The notes: generated from the sequence alone by a model not told the origin. Positions 51,017 through 62,390 are shown, counted from the first letter of the stretch. The stretch is 64,000 nucleotides of DNA from Couchioplanes caeruleus (GCF_023499255.1 NZ_CP092183.1:7498501-7562500), one strand, 5' to 3'. Program-made: numbers and translations.

Positions 51017-52570
51017 TCACTCCCACTCGATGGTGCCCGGCGGCTTGCTGGTCACGTCGAGGACGACTCGGTTGATTTCTCGGACCTCGTTCGTGACGCG
51101 GGTGGAGATTTTGGCGATCACGTCGTAGGGGAGGCGGGACCAGTCGGCGGTCATGGCGTCTTCGCTGGAGACCGGGCGCAGGACGATCGGGTGGCCGTAG
51201 GTGCGGCCGTCGCCCTGGACGCCGACGCTGCGGACGTCCGCGAGCAGGACCACCGGGAACTGCCAGACGTCGCGGTCGAGGCCGGCCGCGGTGAGTTCTT
51301 CGCGGGCGATGAGGTCGGCTGCGCGCAGGATGTCGAGGCGTTCGCGGTCGACCGCGCCGATGATGCGGATGGCGAGGCCCGGGCCCGGGAACGGGTGGCG
51401 CTGGACGATCTCCTCGGGGAGGCCGAGTTCGGCGCCGAGGGCGCGTACCTCGTCCTTGAAGAGGGTGCGGAGCGGCTCGATCAGGGCGAACTGGAGATCG
51501 TCCGGGAGGCCGCCGACGTTGTGGTGCGACTTGATGTTGGCCGTGCCCGTGCCGCCGCCGGACTCGACCACGTCCGGGTAGAGGGTGCCCTGGACGAGGA
51601 ACTCGATGTGGCGCTCGGCGTCGAGCTCGCGGGCCGCGGCCTCGAAGGTACGGATGAACTCCCGCCCGATGATTTTGCGCTTCTGCTCGGGGTCGGTGAC
51701 GCCGGCGAGGTGACCGAGGAACTGGTCGGAGGCGTCGACCACCTTGAGCCGGATGCCGGTGGCCGCGACGTAGTCCTTCTCGACCTGCTCGGCCTCGTCC
51801 GCGCGCAGCAGGCCGTGGTCGACGAAGATGCAGGTCAGCTGGTCGCCGATCGCCTTGTGCACGAGCGCCGCCGCGACGGCCGAGTCGACGCCGCCGGAGA
51901 GGCCGCAAATGACCTGCTTGTCGCCGACCTGCTCCCGGATCGCGGCGACCTGGTCCTCGATGATGTTCGTCGGCGTCCAGGTGGGCTCGATGCCGGCGAT
52001 GTCGTACAGGAAGCGCTGCAGCATCTCCTGGCCCTGCTGGGTGTGCGCCACCTCGGGGTGGAACTGCACGCCGGCGCGGCGGGTGCCGAGGTCCTCGAAC
52101 GCGGCGACGGGCGCGCCGGCCGAGGAGGCGGTCACGGAGAAGCCGGACGGCGCCTCGGTGACCGAATCGCCGTGCGACATCCAGACGGGCAGGTCCGCGG
52201 GCAGCTCCCGCAGCAGCGTCCCGGCCTGGGAGGAGGGGGCGAGAAGGGTACGCCCGTACTCCCGCGAGCCGGTGTGCGCGACGGTGCCGCCGAGCGCCTG
52301 GGCCATGGCCTGGAAGCCGTAGCAGATGCCGAACACCGGCACGTCGTTGGCGAACAGCGACGGGTCGAGCACCGGGGCGCCGGGTTCGTACACACTGGAC
52401 GGTCCGCCGGACAGGATGATCGCGGCCGGGTTCTTGGCGAGCATCTCCGCGACCGGCATCGAGTGCGGCACGATCTCGGAGTAGACCCGCGCCTCGCGGA
52501 CCCGGCGGGCGATCAGCTGGGCGTACTGGGCGCCGAAGTCGACGACAAGGACCGGACGCGGTGTGCTCAT
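51017..52570 (-). CDS. guaA: GMP synthase (glutamine-hydrolysing)
   Basis: 517 residues, complete. The glutamine amidotransferase domain (1-~195) has catalytic C83 in [10 protein letters not shown] and His/Glu in FHPEVAHT. The ATP pyrophosphatase domain has the P-loop [14 protein letters not shown] (about 230). The C-terminal dimerisation domain ends with the XMP-contacting KPPGTIEWE. It converts XMP to GMP. Two other GMP-pathway genes, guaB and guaB3, lie 7-10 kb downstream in the window, so guanine nucleotide synthesis is concentrated here. Confidence 0.96.
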   Translation of the reverse strand: MSTPRPVLVVDFGAQYAQLIARRVREARVYSEIVPHSMPVAEMLAKNPAAIILSGGPSSVYEPGAPVLDPSLFANDVPVFGICYGFQAMAQALGGTVAHTGSREYGRTLLAPSSQAGTLLRELPADLPVWMSHGDSVTEAPSGFSVTASSAGAPVAAFEDLGTRRAGVQFHPEVAHTQQGQEMLQRFLYDIAGIEPTWTPTNIIEDQVAAIREQVGDKQVICGLSGGVDSAVAAALVHKAIGDQLTCIFVDHGLLRADEAEQVEKDYVAATGIRLKVVDASDQFLGHLAGVTDPEQKRKIIGREFIRTFEAAARELDAERHIEFLVQGTLYPDVVESGGGTGTANIKSHHNVGGLPDDLQFALIEPLRTLFKDEVRALGAELGLPEEIVQRHPFPGPGLAIRIIGAVDRERLDILRAADLIAREELTAAGLDRDVWQFPVVLLADVRSVGVQGDGRTYGHPIVLRPVSSEDAMTADWSRLPYDVIAKISTRVTNEVREINRVVLDVTSKPPGTIEWE

Positions 52571-52703
52571 GGCCCGCGAGTTTACCGGCGGGAGCGGCGG
52601 CCCTGCCGGCCCGGGGCGGCACCTGTGGATAACCGCACCCGGACCGGCCGAGGGACCGGCCGAGCGACGCGGGAAGGCATCGGACGCGGCGGGACGAGCG
52701 AGG

Positions 52704-54410
52704 TCAGCGGTACCAGGTGCGGGTGGGCGTGTACGAGACGTTGCCGGCCCGGTCGTAGGCGCGGATCCGGACCTTCAGCTTGCTGCCGAACTTCCACGTC
52801 TGCACGGCGAAGGTGTGCGTGCTGCCCGCGTACCGTTGAATGATCTTGCCGTTGACCAGCAGTTCCATGCTCCGGATGCCGTTGCGGTCCGCGGACTGGG
52901 CGGCCACGTGGCGGGTCTTGCGGATGTGGCGGGTGCCGCCGGCCGGGCCGGAGGTGATCCGGACCGTCGGTCCCCAGTTGTCGACGAGGACCTTGCGGGT
53001 GTCGGTCGCCACGTTGCCGCCGCGGTCGTACGCGCGCAGCATGAGCGTCACCGTCCCGCCGCGGATCGCCGGCCGCCACGCGAGCGAGTACGGCGTCACC
53101 CGGTCGACGTCGACGACCACGCCGTCGGCGAGCAGTTCCACCTTGGCGATGCCGATGTCGTCGGTGGCCTTGGCGCTCACGGTGACGGTGCCGCGTACGA
53201 GGGCCGAGGCGGACGGCGACACGAACGACGTGGCCGGCGCGACCGTGTCGTCGGCGACCGGCAGCGACGCGAGGGCGGCCGCGGCGTTGACGCGGCCCGA
53301 GGAGGAGGCGACCCAGCCGCCCGCGATCTTGTCCGCCGACGTGGTGAGCGCGGACCGGATCGTCGCGGCGGTCGGCGTGGGCGTGGTCGAGGCGAGCAGC
53401 GCCGCGACGCCGGCGGCGAACGGCGTGGCCGACGACGTACCGCAGAACTGGGTGACGATGCCGTTCATGGACTGCGCCGGGTTGCAGCCCGGCGCCGCGA
53501 GGTCCACCCAGCTGCTGCCGTAGTTCGACCACGAGTAGCGGGTGTCGGTGCTGGTGGAGGCGCCGACCGCGATCACCGACGGGATGGCCGCCGGGAAGTG
53601 CTGCGCGGAGCTGCCGTCGTTGCCCGCGGCGGCGAGCACCAGGACGCCCTTGCCACTGGCGTACGCGACGGCGTCCCGCAGCACCTGACTGTCCGAGTCG
53701 CCGCCCAGCGACAGGTTGATGATGTCGGCGCCCTTGTCGGCGGCCCAGCGGATCCCCTCGGCGATGTCGCTGTACGAGCCGACGCCGGCGGAGTTGAGCA
53801 CCTTGACCGGCAGAATCTTGCAGAACCAGCAGATGCCCGCGATCCCCACGCCGTTGTCGCCCGAGCCGGCGATGACGTCCGCGGTCGACGTGCCGTGTCC
53901 CTGGTCGTCGGTGGCGTTGCTGTCGTCGTTGACGAAGTCGTACCCGGGCAGGATGCGCCCGGAGAGGTCGGGCAGCGCCTTGACGCCGGTGTCGACCACG
54001 GCGACGACCACGCCGCCGCGGCCCCGGGTGGTGTCCCAGGCGTCGTCGACGCGGGTCCGGGTGACGCCCCACTGGCTGCCGTACGCGGGGTCGTTCGGGG
54101 TCGTGGCGATGGTGGCGAGGTGGTCCTGCTCGACGTACGCGACGGCGGGGTCGGCGCGCAGCACGTCGGCGGCCTCGGCGGCCTGGCCGGCGGGGACGTC
54201 CACGGCGACCGCGCCGGTCAGCGGCTCGGCGGCGACGACGTCGACGTTCTTCTCGAGGCCCGCGACGACGCCGGCGCTGTCGCCGGCGCGCAGCCCCACG
54301 ATCAGCGAGACGGGTTCGACGTCGGCAGGAGAGGGGGCGGCGAGCGCCGGGGAGGGGGCCAGCGCGATCCCACCGGCGATCAGACCGGCCGTCACTGCAC
54401 GCAGAATCAT
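52704..54410 (-). CDS. Secreted S8 subtilisin-like protease with C-terminal Ig-like domains
   Basis: 568 residues. A signal peptide ([20 protein letters not shown], cleavage after ALA) and an inhibitor-I9-like propeptide ([10 protein letters not shown] to VAYVEQDHL) precede the catalytic domain. The triad is visible as VAVVDTGV (Asp), [10 protein letters not shown] (His) and [16 protein letters not shown] (Ser). After about residue 370, two Big-type domains follow ([17 protein letters not shown] and [17 protein letters not shown]), probably for wall or substrate binding. A CWFC pair occurs 12 residues after the His motif. It is a paralogue of the gene at 54522-56324 and lies 111 bp downstream of it. 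Confidence 0.92.
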   Translation of the reverse strand: MILRAVTAGLIAGGIALAPSPALAAPSPADVEPVSLIVGLRAGDSAGVVAGLEKNVDVVAAEPLTGAVAVDVPAGQAAEAADVLRADPAVAYVEQDHLATIATTPNDPAYGSQWGVTRTRVDDAWDTTRGRGGVVVAVVDTGVKALPDLSGRILPGYDFVNDDSNATDDQGHGTSTADVIAGSGDNGVGIAGICWFCKILPVKVLNSAGVGSYSDIAEGIRWAADKGADIINLSLGGDSDSQVLRDAVAYASGKGVLVLAAAGNDGSSAQHFPAAIPSVIAVGASTSTDTRYSWSNYGSSWVDLAAPGCNPAQSMNGIVTQFCGTSSATPFAAGVAALLASTTPTPTAATIRSALTTSADKIAGGWVASSSGRVNAAAALASLPVADDTVAPATSFVSPSASALVRGTVTVSAKATDDIGIAKVELLADGVVVDVDRVTPYSLAWRPAIRGGTVTLMLRAYDRGGNVATDTRKVLVDNWGPTVRITSGPAGGTRHIRKTRHVAAQSADRNGIRSMELLVNGKIIQRYAGSTHTFAVQTWKFGSKLKVRIRAYDRAGNVSYTPTRTWYR

Positions 54411-54472
54411 GCCCCCACGGTCGGCCGGGCGGGTGCGAGAAGCCGGACCGTACGGGGAGCTGTCAGGTAGCA

Positions 54473-54508
54473 GAAAGCCCCTGCCGGGAGCGCTCGGCAG
54501 GGGCTTTC
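54473..54508 (-). terminator. Terminator between the two subtilase genes
   Basis: GAAAGCCCCTGCCG (54473-54486) and CGGCAGGGGCTTTC (54495-54508) are perfect 14-bp complements with an 8-base loop, 13 bp after the stop of the upstream subtilase gene; the two paralogues are thus separate transcription units. Confidence 0.85.
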
Positions 54509-54521
54509 GGTGCGGTTCAGG

Positions 54522-56324
54522 TCAGCGCTTGTACGTCCTCGTCGGCGCGGACTTGACGTTGCCGGCGTTGTCGGTGGCCCGGATCTGCACCTTCATGCCC
54601 GAGGCGTAGCTCGACGCCTTGAAGCTGAAGTTGTACGGCGACGTGGTGTCCGTGGCCTTCACCGAACCGTTGATCAGCATCTCGACCTTGCGGATGCCGT
54701 TCGTGTCCGAGGCGGTCGCCGCCAGCTTGACCGTGCCGGTGACCTTGGTACCGCTCGCCGGGCCGCTGGTGATCGTCACGGTCGGCGCGACGTTGTCCGC
54801 GATGATCGAGCGGGTGAAGATCGTACGGTTGCCGGCCTTGTCGTAGACCTTGATCTCGAGCTTGACCTTGCCGTTCTTGCCGCCCGTGTCGTACGTGAAC
54901 TCGTACGGCGCGGTGCGGTCCTGGGCCTTGTAGACGCCGTCGGCGAACAGGTCGACGTTGCGCACGCCGGACCAGTTGTCGGCGATGCCGGTGGTCTTGA
55001 CCGGGATCTTGCCGTGCACGCGCCAGCCCTCGCCCGGGGTGGAGACGCCGGTGATGGTCGGCGCGGTGGTGTCGGTGCCGACGGTCAGCGCCTTCGCGGC
55101 GTCGAGCATGCCGTACTTGGCCCAGCCGTTGTCGGCGCCGATCGAGCGGGCCGAGGTGAGCAGCGCACGCTGCAGCGACCAGGCGGTGTAGTCCGGGTGC
55201 ACGGTCTTGACGAGGCCGGCCGCGCCGGAGACCATCGGCGCCGCGAACGACGTGCCGGGCTCGCCGGTGTGGTAGTTCTCGAACCGGTCCATGCCGGTGA
55301 CGATGCCGGGAGCGGCCATGTCGACCCAGCTGTCGCCGGACTTGTTGTAGCTCGAGAAGTCGGCTCGGTCGTCGGAGTTGCGCGCCGTGGCGCCGACGGC
55401 CACCACGTCCGGGTACGCCGCCGGGTACTGCTTGGTGGTCGCGTACTGCGTGTTGCCCGCGTTGCCGGCGGCCGCGACGACGAGCACGCCCTTGAGGTTC
55501 GCGTACGAGACGGCGTCGGCGAGCACCTTGCTGTTCTCGGTGCCGCCCAGCGACATGTTGATGATCTTCGCGCCGTTGTTGGTCGCGTACACGATGCCCT
55601 TGGCGATGTTGCTGTCGTAGCCGGAGCCGTTCTTGTCCAGCACCTTGACCGGGATGATCATGCAGCTCCAGCAGCCGCCGGCCATGCCCTTGCCGTTGTT
55701 GCCGCGGGCCGCGATGAGCGACGCGACGGTGGTGCCGTGGCCGAAGTCGTCGGCGGTGTTGCTGGTGTTGCTGACGTAGTTGTAGCCGCCGAGCACCGCA
55801 CCGGACAGGTCGCCGACCTTGGCGACGCCGGTGTCCAGCACCGCGATCTTGACGGCGTCACCCGTCGTGGTCTCCCAGGCGGCGGGGAGGTTCACCTGGT
55901 CGACCTCGGGCTGCAGCGACTGGACGTTGCCGTTCTCGTCCGCGGTCCCCACGTACATCGGGTCGTTCGGGTGGACGTCGTACGCCTTGCGGACGTGGTC
56001 TACCTCGACGTACGCGACGTTCGGGTCGCTCTTGAGCGCCTCGACGACCCGCGACCGGCGCGCCTGCGAGACCTCGAGGGTCTGCGCGCGCAGCTCGGAC
56101 ATCGCCTGCTGGGCCGGGCCCGCGGCGTCCACGGAACGGACGCCCATCGCCGAGACGGTGCGCATGGGGGCGGCGGCGTCCGCGCCCTGCTTCAGGCCGA
56201 CGACGAGCCGCACCGGCGCCGACGGCGTCTCGTCGGCCAGGGCCCAGGTCGAGATGCCGGCGGTCGCCGCGACGACCGTGGCCGACAGCGCGCCGACGAC
56301 GACGCGTCGTGAGACAAGCTTCAT
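54522..56324 (-). CDS. Secreted S8 subtilisin-like protease with C-terminal Ig-like domains (second paralogue)
   Basis: 600 residues from ATG 56324 (GGGAGG upstream). A signal peptide (KLVSRRVVVGALSATVVAAT, cleavage near ALA-DE) and propeptide (LVVGLKQGAD to VAYVEVDHV) are followed by the catalytic domain, with triad motifs AVLDTGVAK, GHGTTVASLI and GTSFAAPMVSGAAG. Two C-terminal repeats share the pattern NxxDLFADGVYKAQDRTAPY and DTNGIRKVEMLINGSVKA. The CWSC pair sits at the same place as CWFC in the paralogue. Exported proteases of this type serve nutrition or processing of surface proteins. The target is unknown. Confidence 0.92.
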   Translation of the reverse strand: MKLVSRRVVVGALSATVVAATAGISTWALADETPSAPVRLVVGLKQGADAAAPMRTVSAMGVRSVDAAGPAQQAMSELRAQTLEVSQARRSRVVEALKSDPNVAYVEVDHVRKAYDVHPNDPMYVGTADENGNVQSLQPEVDQVNLPAAWETTTGDAVKIAVLDTGVAKVGDLSGAVLGGYNYVSNTSNTADDFGHGTTVASLIAARGNNGKGMAGGCWSCMIIPVKVLDKNGSGYDSNIAKGIVYATNNGAKIINMSLGGTENSKVLADAVSYANLKGVLVVAAAGNAGNTQYATTKQYPAAYPDVVAVGATARNSDDRADFSSYNKSGDSWVDMAAPGIVTGMDRFENYHTGEPGTSFAAPMVSGAAGLVKTVHPDYTAWSLQRALLTSARSIGADNGWAKYGMLDAAKALTVGTDTTAPTITGVSTPGEGWRVHGKIPVKTTGIADNWSGVRNVDLFADGVYKAQDRTAPYEFTYDTGGKNGKVKLEIKVYDKAGNRTIFTRSIIADNVAPTVTITSGPASGTKVTGTVKLAATASDTNGIRKVEMLINGSVKATDTTSPYNFSFKASSYASGMKVQIRATDNAGNVKSAPTRTYKR

Positions 56325-56436
56325 GTAGGACGTGCCTCCCCGTGTTCGACCGCCACTTGAGCGAATCGCGGCGGTCAGCGTACGGCCGATCTTGTGTTTT
56401 TCAATGCCCCGTTCCACAACGCGAGATTTCATCCCA

Positions 56437-56465
56437 TTGAGCAGGTTGTTACTGTCGCTTACTGT
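56437..56465 (+). promoter_or_regulatory. Promoter of the LCP gene, probably leaderless
   Basis: TTGAGC (56437-56442), a 17-bp spacer and TACTGT (56460-56465). A start seven bases downstream falls on the A of ATG 56472. No Shine-Dalgarno precedes the ATG, which agrees with leaderless translation. Confidence 0.6.
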
Positions 56466-56471
56466 TCCACC

Positions 56472-57566
56472 ATGCGGAACAACAAGATCCTGTGGACGGC
56501 GGCGGGCGTCGTGGTCCTGCTCCTGGCCGGCGCGGGGATCGCCTTCGCCCTGCGCGCCGACCGGGACGGATCGGACATCACCGCAGCTCCGGCCCCCGCC
56601 GCATCGTCCGCGGCGCCCGTGCCGTCGAGCGCTCCCCCGCCGCCCGGAGCCGACATCACCGGCCCGCTGGATCTGCTTCTGATCGGCGTCGACACCCGCG
56701 TGAGCATCCCGGACTGGCAGCCGCACGCCGACGCCATCATGCTGCTGCACGTCGATGAGGGACTCAAGAGCGGATATCTGTACTCGCTGCCGCGGGACCT
56801 CCGCGTCGACATCCCCGCGTACCCGAAGAACGGCTACGGCGGCGGCCGGCACAAACTGACCGAGGCGATGTCGTACGGCTCGGAGCTCATCGGAACGGAC
56901 AAGGCGAACGTCTTCAACGGGTACGAGCTGCTGAGCCGGACGATCGCCAGGTACACCGGCATCAAGATGTTCGACGCGGGCGCCATCCTGACGTTCAACG
57001 GCCTCAGCAAGCTGACCGACGCCCTGGGCGGCGTCACCATGACCATCGACCAGAAGGTCAAATCGCACCATCGCAAGCCGGACGGCACCGCGCGCCCGCT
57101 GCGCCCGGGCGGCGGCGACTATGTCGGGCCGCAGGCGACGTATCTGCCGGGGACGCGCACGCTCGCCGGCTGGCAGGCCATCGACTACGCCCGCCAGCGG
57201 TACGGGCTGCCGAACGGCGACTACGACCGGCAGCGCCACCAGCGGCAGCTCGTCAAGGCGCTGCTCACCAAGGCGGAGGCCGCCGGTCTGGCGACCGACC
57301 AGGCCAAGCTCCGGTCGGTGCTGGGCGCGCTGGGAGACACGCTGGTCACGTCGGGGAGCCGGACACCGCTCGAGTACGCGTACGCGTTGCGGGACCTGAA
57401 GCCGTCCGGGCTGGTGTCGGTGTCGCTGCCGGGGAGTTCGGTGTTCTCCGGGGGTGGCTACATCGGGGAGCAGTTGACGTCGACGGGGCGGGGGTTCGTA
57501 CGGGCGGTGGCGGCCGGGGATCCGCAGGCGTATCTGACCCAGCACCCGGAGCTGCGCGCCAAGTAG
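56472..57566 (+). CDS. LytR-CpsA-Psr (LCP) family glycopolymer transferase
   Basis: 364 residues from ATG 56472. A single N-terminal helix (LWTAAGVVVLLLAGAGIAFAL) anchors it, followed by an Ala/Pro linker. The LCP domain has LDLLLIGVDTR, SGYLYSLPRDLRVDIP with the conserved RD near 125, VFNGYELLSRTIARYTGI, and the lipid-site Arg segment WQAIDYARQRYGLPNGDYDRQRHQ near 235-258. LCP enzymes transfer wall teichoic acid, capsule or arabinogalactan-type polymers from a lipid carrier to peptidoglycan; the sulfated-glycan locus in this window is one conceivable source. It is divergent from the subtilase gene. Confidence 0.93.
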   Translation: MRNNKILWTAAGVVVLLLAGAGIAFALRADRDGSDITAAPAPAASSAAPVPSSAPPPPGADITGPLDLLLIGVDTRVSIPDWQPHADAIMLLHVDEGLKSGYLYSLPRDLRVDIPAYPKNGYGGGRHKLTEAMSYGSELIGTDKANVFNGYELLSRTIARYTGIKMFDAGAILTFNGLSKLTDALGGVTMTIDQKVKSHHRKPDGTARPLRPGGGDYVGPQATYLPGTRTLAGWQAIDYARQRYGLPNGDYDRQRHQRQLVKALLTKAEAAGLATDQAKLRSVLGALGDTLVTSGSRTPLEYAYALRDLKPSGLVSVSLPGSSVFSGGGYIGEQLTSTGRGFVRAVAAGDPQAYLTQHPELRAK

Positions 57567-57573
57567 AGAGCCG

Positions 57574-58992
57574 TCAGGGCTGCGGCGGGGCGGTCGTTCC
57601 GAACAGCCACGCCTCGAAGAAGTCGCCCAGGTCCCTGCCCGCGGCCGCCTCGGCGTCGCGGATGAAGGCGACCGTGGTCGCGTTGCCGCCGCTGTGCGAC
57701 TGGGGCCAGGACCGCAGCAGCTTGAAGAACGCGGCGTCGCCGATCGTCTTGCGGAGGGCGTGCACGGTCATCGCGCCGCGCTGGTAGACGGCTTCGCCGA
57801 AGAGGCGGCCGGGGCCCGGGTCGCCGGTCGGGACCTTCCAGTCGAAGCCCTGGTAGACGCGGTCGAACGCCTGCTGAGCGGTCTGTTCGCCCTCGTGTTC
57901 CTGCCAGAGCCATTCCGCGTACGTGGCGAAGCCCTCGTTGAGCCAGATGTCCTGCCAGCGGTCGAGGCTGACGCTGTCGCCGTACCACTGGTGGGCCAGT
58001 TCGTGGGCGACGACCGTGGCGTTGGGCTGGGTACGGAAGAAGACGTTGCCGTAGACCGGCCGGGACTGGGTCTCCAGCGCGTAGCCGACCCGGTTGTCGT
58101 CGATGACCACCCCGCCGTACGCGTCGAACGGGTACGGGCCGAACTGGGTGGCGAGGAAGTCGGCGATCTCCGTGGTGCGGGCCATGGCCTTGGCGGCCGG
58201 ACCGTTCGGGGGCAGCGACTCGGGGATGGCCGTCACCACGGGCTTGCCGTCGTGGGTGGAGGTCTGCACGCGGTACTGACCGATGACGACCGTGGCGAGG
58301 TAACTGGCCATCGGCTGGGATTCGCTCCACGTCCACGTGGTCCAGCCGTCGGCGGTGGTGCGCCGGCCGGGCACGCCGTTGCCGATCGCCTCGACGCCCT
58401 CGGGCACGGTCATGGCCAGCGCGAACGTCGCCTTGTCGGAGGGGTGGTCGTTCACCGGGAACCAGGTGCTGGCCGATTCCGGCTGGCCCAGGGCGAAGCC
58501 GCCGCCGGCCGTACGCAGCCAGCCGCCCACGCCGAGCGCCTCGTTGCTGAGCGGCTTGGGTTCGCCGCCGTATTCGACCACGACGGTGAACCGCTGACCG
58601 CGGACGATGCCGGCGGCCGGGGTCACGATCAGTTCGTTCTTCTCCGCCTTCGCGGTGGCGGGGCGCCCGTCGATCGTCACCTTGCCGACGGTGAGGTTGG
58701 CGAGGTCCAGGTGGAAGCTGGAGAGGTCCTGCGTCGCCCCGGCCGTGATCGTGGCGGTGCCGTCGAGGTGCCCCTTGGCGGGGTCGTAGCGCAACTTCAG
58801 GTCATATCCCGCGACGTCATAGCCGCCGTTGCCGTACGTCGGGAAGTAGGGATCCCCGGCCCCCTCGGACCCGGGTGCGAAGCTCGGCGCCACGGACGGC
58901 GAGGCGCTCGGTGCGGCCTGCGGCTTGTCGTCGCCCGTGCAGCCGGCCAACGCGAGCAGCGCGACCAGGGCCGCTGCGATCCGAACCCGCAT
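57574..58992 (-). CDS. M1-family aminopeptidase lipoprotein
   Basis: 472 residues from ATG 58992 (GGGGGAG upstream). The lipobox LALAGC (Cys about 18) marks it for membrane anchoring. An N-terminal beta domain (YDLKLRYDPAKGHLDGTATI) leads to the gluzincin active site: VVAHELAHQWYGD (HExxH near 328) and, 18 residues later, NEGFATYAEW with the third zinc ligand. The aminopeptidase GAMEN-type substrate loop is represented by AYGGVVIDDN, which is atypical: the usual Gly-Ala/Gly-Met-Glu-Asn is not seen. It should remove N-terminal residues from peptides outside the cell. Only seven bases separate it from the convergent LCP gene. Confidence 0.9.
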   Translation of the reverse strand: MRVRIAAALVALLALAGCTGDDKPQAAPSASPSVAPSFAPGSEGAGDPYFPTYGNGGYDVAGYDLKLRYDPAKGHLDGTATITAGATQDLSSFHLDLANLTVGKVTIDGRPATAKAEKNELIVTPAAGIVRGQRFTVVVEYGGEPKPLSNEALGVGGWLRTAGGGFALGQPESASTWFPVNDHPSDKATFALAMTVPEGVEAIGNGVPGRRTTADGWTTWTWSESQPMASYLATVVIGQYRVQTSTHDGKPVVTAIPESLPPNGPAAKAMARTTEIADFLATQFGPYPFDAYGGVVIDDNRVGYALETQSRPVYGNVFFRTQPNATVVAHELAHQWYGDSVSLDRWQDIWLNEGFATYAEWLWQEHEGEQTAQQAFDRVYQGFDWKVPTGDPGPGRLFGEAVYQRGAMTVHALRKTIGDAAFFKLLRSWPQSHSGGNATTVAFIRDAEAAAGRDLGDFFEAWLFGTTAPPQP

Positions 58993-59192
58993 GCCCACTC
59001 CCCCCATCGCCTGGACTGCGACTCTACGTCCGCGCCCGGCGCCGACCGGCGGTTGTCCACAGGACGGGTTTTCCCCACTCACGCAGAATGAAGGGGCCAG
59101 GGCCAGCGAATGCTGGGCCCCGGCCCCGGCCTCGGCGGGAGCGACGGTCCGCACCACCCACCGAGCTACGACATGAAGCTCTTGACCTTGAT

Positions 59193-60311
59193 CTACCGGT
59201 CGAGAACGAGCGACACCTTCTGGAACTCCTTGACGTCGCTGTAGCCGCACTTGGCCATCGCGCGCTTGAGGCCGCCGAACAGGTTGAGCTGGCCGTCCGG
59301 GCGATCCGCGGGGCCGTAGAGGATCTCCTCGAGGGTGCCGTCCGGCTCGCCCGCGATGCAGAAGCCGCCGCGGGGCAGGTTCGGGTGGCTGGCGGCCGAG
59401 TGCCACCAGGCGCCGCCGGCCGGGGCACCCTCGGCGAGCGACAGCGGCTCGCCCAGCATGACCGCGTCGGCGCCGCAGCCGATCGCCTTGGCGATGTCGC
59501 CGGAGGTCTGGATGCCGCCGTCGGCGATGAGGTGCACGTAGCGGCCACCGGTCTCGTCGAGGTAGTCCCGGCGGGCCGCCGCGGCATCGGCGATTGCGGT
59601 CGCCATCGGGACGCGGATGCCGAGCACCGTGTCCGTTGTGGACCACTCGTCGGCGCCGACGCCGACGATGACGCCGGCGGCGCCGGTGCGCATCAGGTGC
59701 AGCGCGGTCTTGTAGTCCGTGCAGCCGCCGACGATGACCGGCAGGTCGAGGTCGGCGATGAACTCCTTGAGGTTCAGCGGCTCGTCCGTGGTGGAGACGT
59801 GCTCGGCGCTGACCAGCGTGCCCTGGATGACCAGCAGGTCGACGCCGGCGTCGAGGATCACCGGGGCCAGCGCGAGCGTGTGCTGCGGCGAGACGCGGAC
59901 GGCGACCGTGACGCCACCCTCGCGGATCGCGCGGACCCGCTCGGCGATCAGCTCCGGCCGGATCGGCTCGGCGTAGACCTCCTGGAGGCGCTTGGTGGCG
60001 TCGGCCTCCTCGTCGAGCGAGGCCAGCTCCTCGAGGATCTTGGTGGGGTCCTCGTAACGCGTCCAGAGCCCCTCGGCGTTGAGCACGCCCAGGCCGCCGA
60101 GGCGGCCCAGGGCGATCGCCGAGGCGGGGCTCATGGTCGCGTCCGACGGGTGCGCGACGCAGGGAATCCTGAACGGGTACGCGTCCACCTTCCAGTCCGT
60201 GGACACGTCGTCCACATCCCGGGTACGGCGGCTCGGGACGATCGCGATGTCGTCCAGGTGGTACCCGCGCTGGGCGGTCTTGCCCAGACCGATCTCCACA
60301 ACGTCACGCAT
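59193..60311 (-). CDS. guaB3: GuaB3-family IMP dehydrogenase-related protein
   Basis: 372 residues, the actinobacterial GuaB3 length, without CBS domains. The (beta/alpha)8 barrel is recognisable ([64 protein letters not shown]). The catalytic Cys loop of IMPDH (GICTT) is not present in the usual form. Mycobacterial and streptomycete genomes carry this paralogue directly after guaB. It has been discussed as a GMP reductase-like or regulatory enzyme, and its role is not settled. It follows guaB by 14 bp. Confidence 0.9.
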   Translation of the reverse strand: MRDVVEIGLGKTAQRGYHLDDIAIVPSRRTRDVDDVSTDWKVDAYPFRIPCVAHPSDATMSPASAIALGRLGGLGVLNAEGLWTRYEDPTKILEELASLDEEADATKRLQEVYAEPIRPELIAERVRAIREGGVTVAVRVSPQHTLALAPVILDAGVDLLVIQGTLVSAEHVSTTDEPLNLKEFIADLDLPVIVGGCTDYKTALHLMRTGAAGVIVGVGADEWSTTDTVLGIRVPMATAIADAAAARRDYLDETGGRYVHLIADGGIQTSGDIAKAIGCGADAVMLGEPLSLAEGAPAGGAWWHSAASHPNLPRGGFCIAGEPDGTLEEILYGPADRPDGQLNLFGGLKRAMAKCGYSDVKEFQKVSLVLDR

Positions 60312-60325
60312 GATTCAGGACCTTC

Positions 60326-61816
<1,491 letters not shown>

Positions 61817-61933
61817 TCATCCCTAGAGAAGAGGCGGAGTGTTACATCTTACTCATCGCGCAGGGCGTGCCCGAGGGGGCGGACAGCACGTGCGGGCCAG
61901 CACACAGTGCCGCTTGATGGGTACGGTAGACGC

Positions 61934-62347
61934 GTGCAAGAAGAGCCGATCGACCCGTTCAACGGTGACCCCGCCGACCCGGCCGCGGGACTCGACGACC
62001 TCACGGAGGACGCCGAGCAGGATCCGCTGACCGAGGCCGAGCGGCAGGACGTCCTCGAGGACCTGTCCGACCTGGAGATCTACCAGGCGCTGCTGAGCCC
62101 GACGGGGATCCGCGGGCTGGTCATAGAGTGCGAGGACTGCCACGAGCCGCACTACTTCGACTGGGATCTGCTGAGGGGCAACCTGCGGCACCTGCTGTCG
62201 AACGGGCGTCCCAGGGTGCACGAGCCGGCGTTCGACCCGGACCCCGACCACTACGTCACGTGGGAGTACGCCCGCGGCTATGCGGACGGTGTGCACGACA
62301 CCCTGACGGAGGGTACGGACGACGACGCATCGTCATCGTCGTCCTGA
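61934..62347 (+). CDS. DUF5319 family protein
   Basis: 137 residues from GTG 61934; TACGGT (61922-61927) six bases before it suggests a leaderless start. An acidic N-terminus (EEPIDPFNGDPADP, LTEDAEQDPLTEAERQDV) is followed by the conserved core CEDCHEPHYFDWDLLRGNL with a CxxC pair and a His, and HYVTWEYARGYADG, ending in a Ser run. The family is confined to actinobacteria and lies beside guaB in Mycobacterium (Rv3412 region) as here. The CxxCxxxH arrangement suggests metal binding; the function is unknown. Confidence 0.88.
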   Translation: MQEEPIDPFNGDPADPAAGLDDLTEDAEQDPLTEAERQDVLEDLSDLEIYQALLSPTGIRGLVIECEDCHEPHYFDWDLLRGNLRHLLSNGRPRVHEPAFDPDPDHYVTWEYARGYADGVHDTLTEGTDDDASSSSS

Positions 62348-62364
62348 CCGTCGTCGTTTCGCTC

Positions 62365-62390
62365 ACGGGCCGCCCTGACGGGCGGCCCGT
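62365..62390. terminator. Terminator between the DUF5319 gene and the BldM-like gene
   Basis: ACGGGCCGCCC (62365-62375) and GGGCGGCCCGT (62380-62390) form a perfect 11-bp stem with loop TGAC between the convergent genes. Confidence 0.85.

Noticed and set aside
56325..57545. A long reverse-strand frame continuous with the second subtilase, giving a 1007-residue product
   Set aside because: It runs antisense through the LCP gene. The subtilase has its own signal peptide and ribosome site at ATG 56324, and the upstream part has no domain.
59053..59061. DnaA boxes (TTGTCCACA here; TGTGGATAA at 52624-52632) as signs of a replication origin
   Set aside because: Single isolated boxes without dnaA, dnaN or clustering; such boxes occur by chance in any bacterial chromosome.
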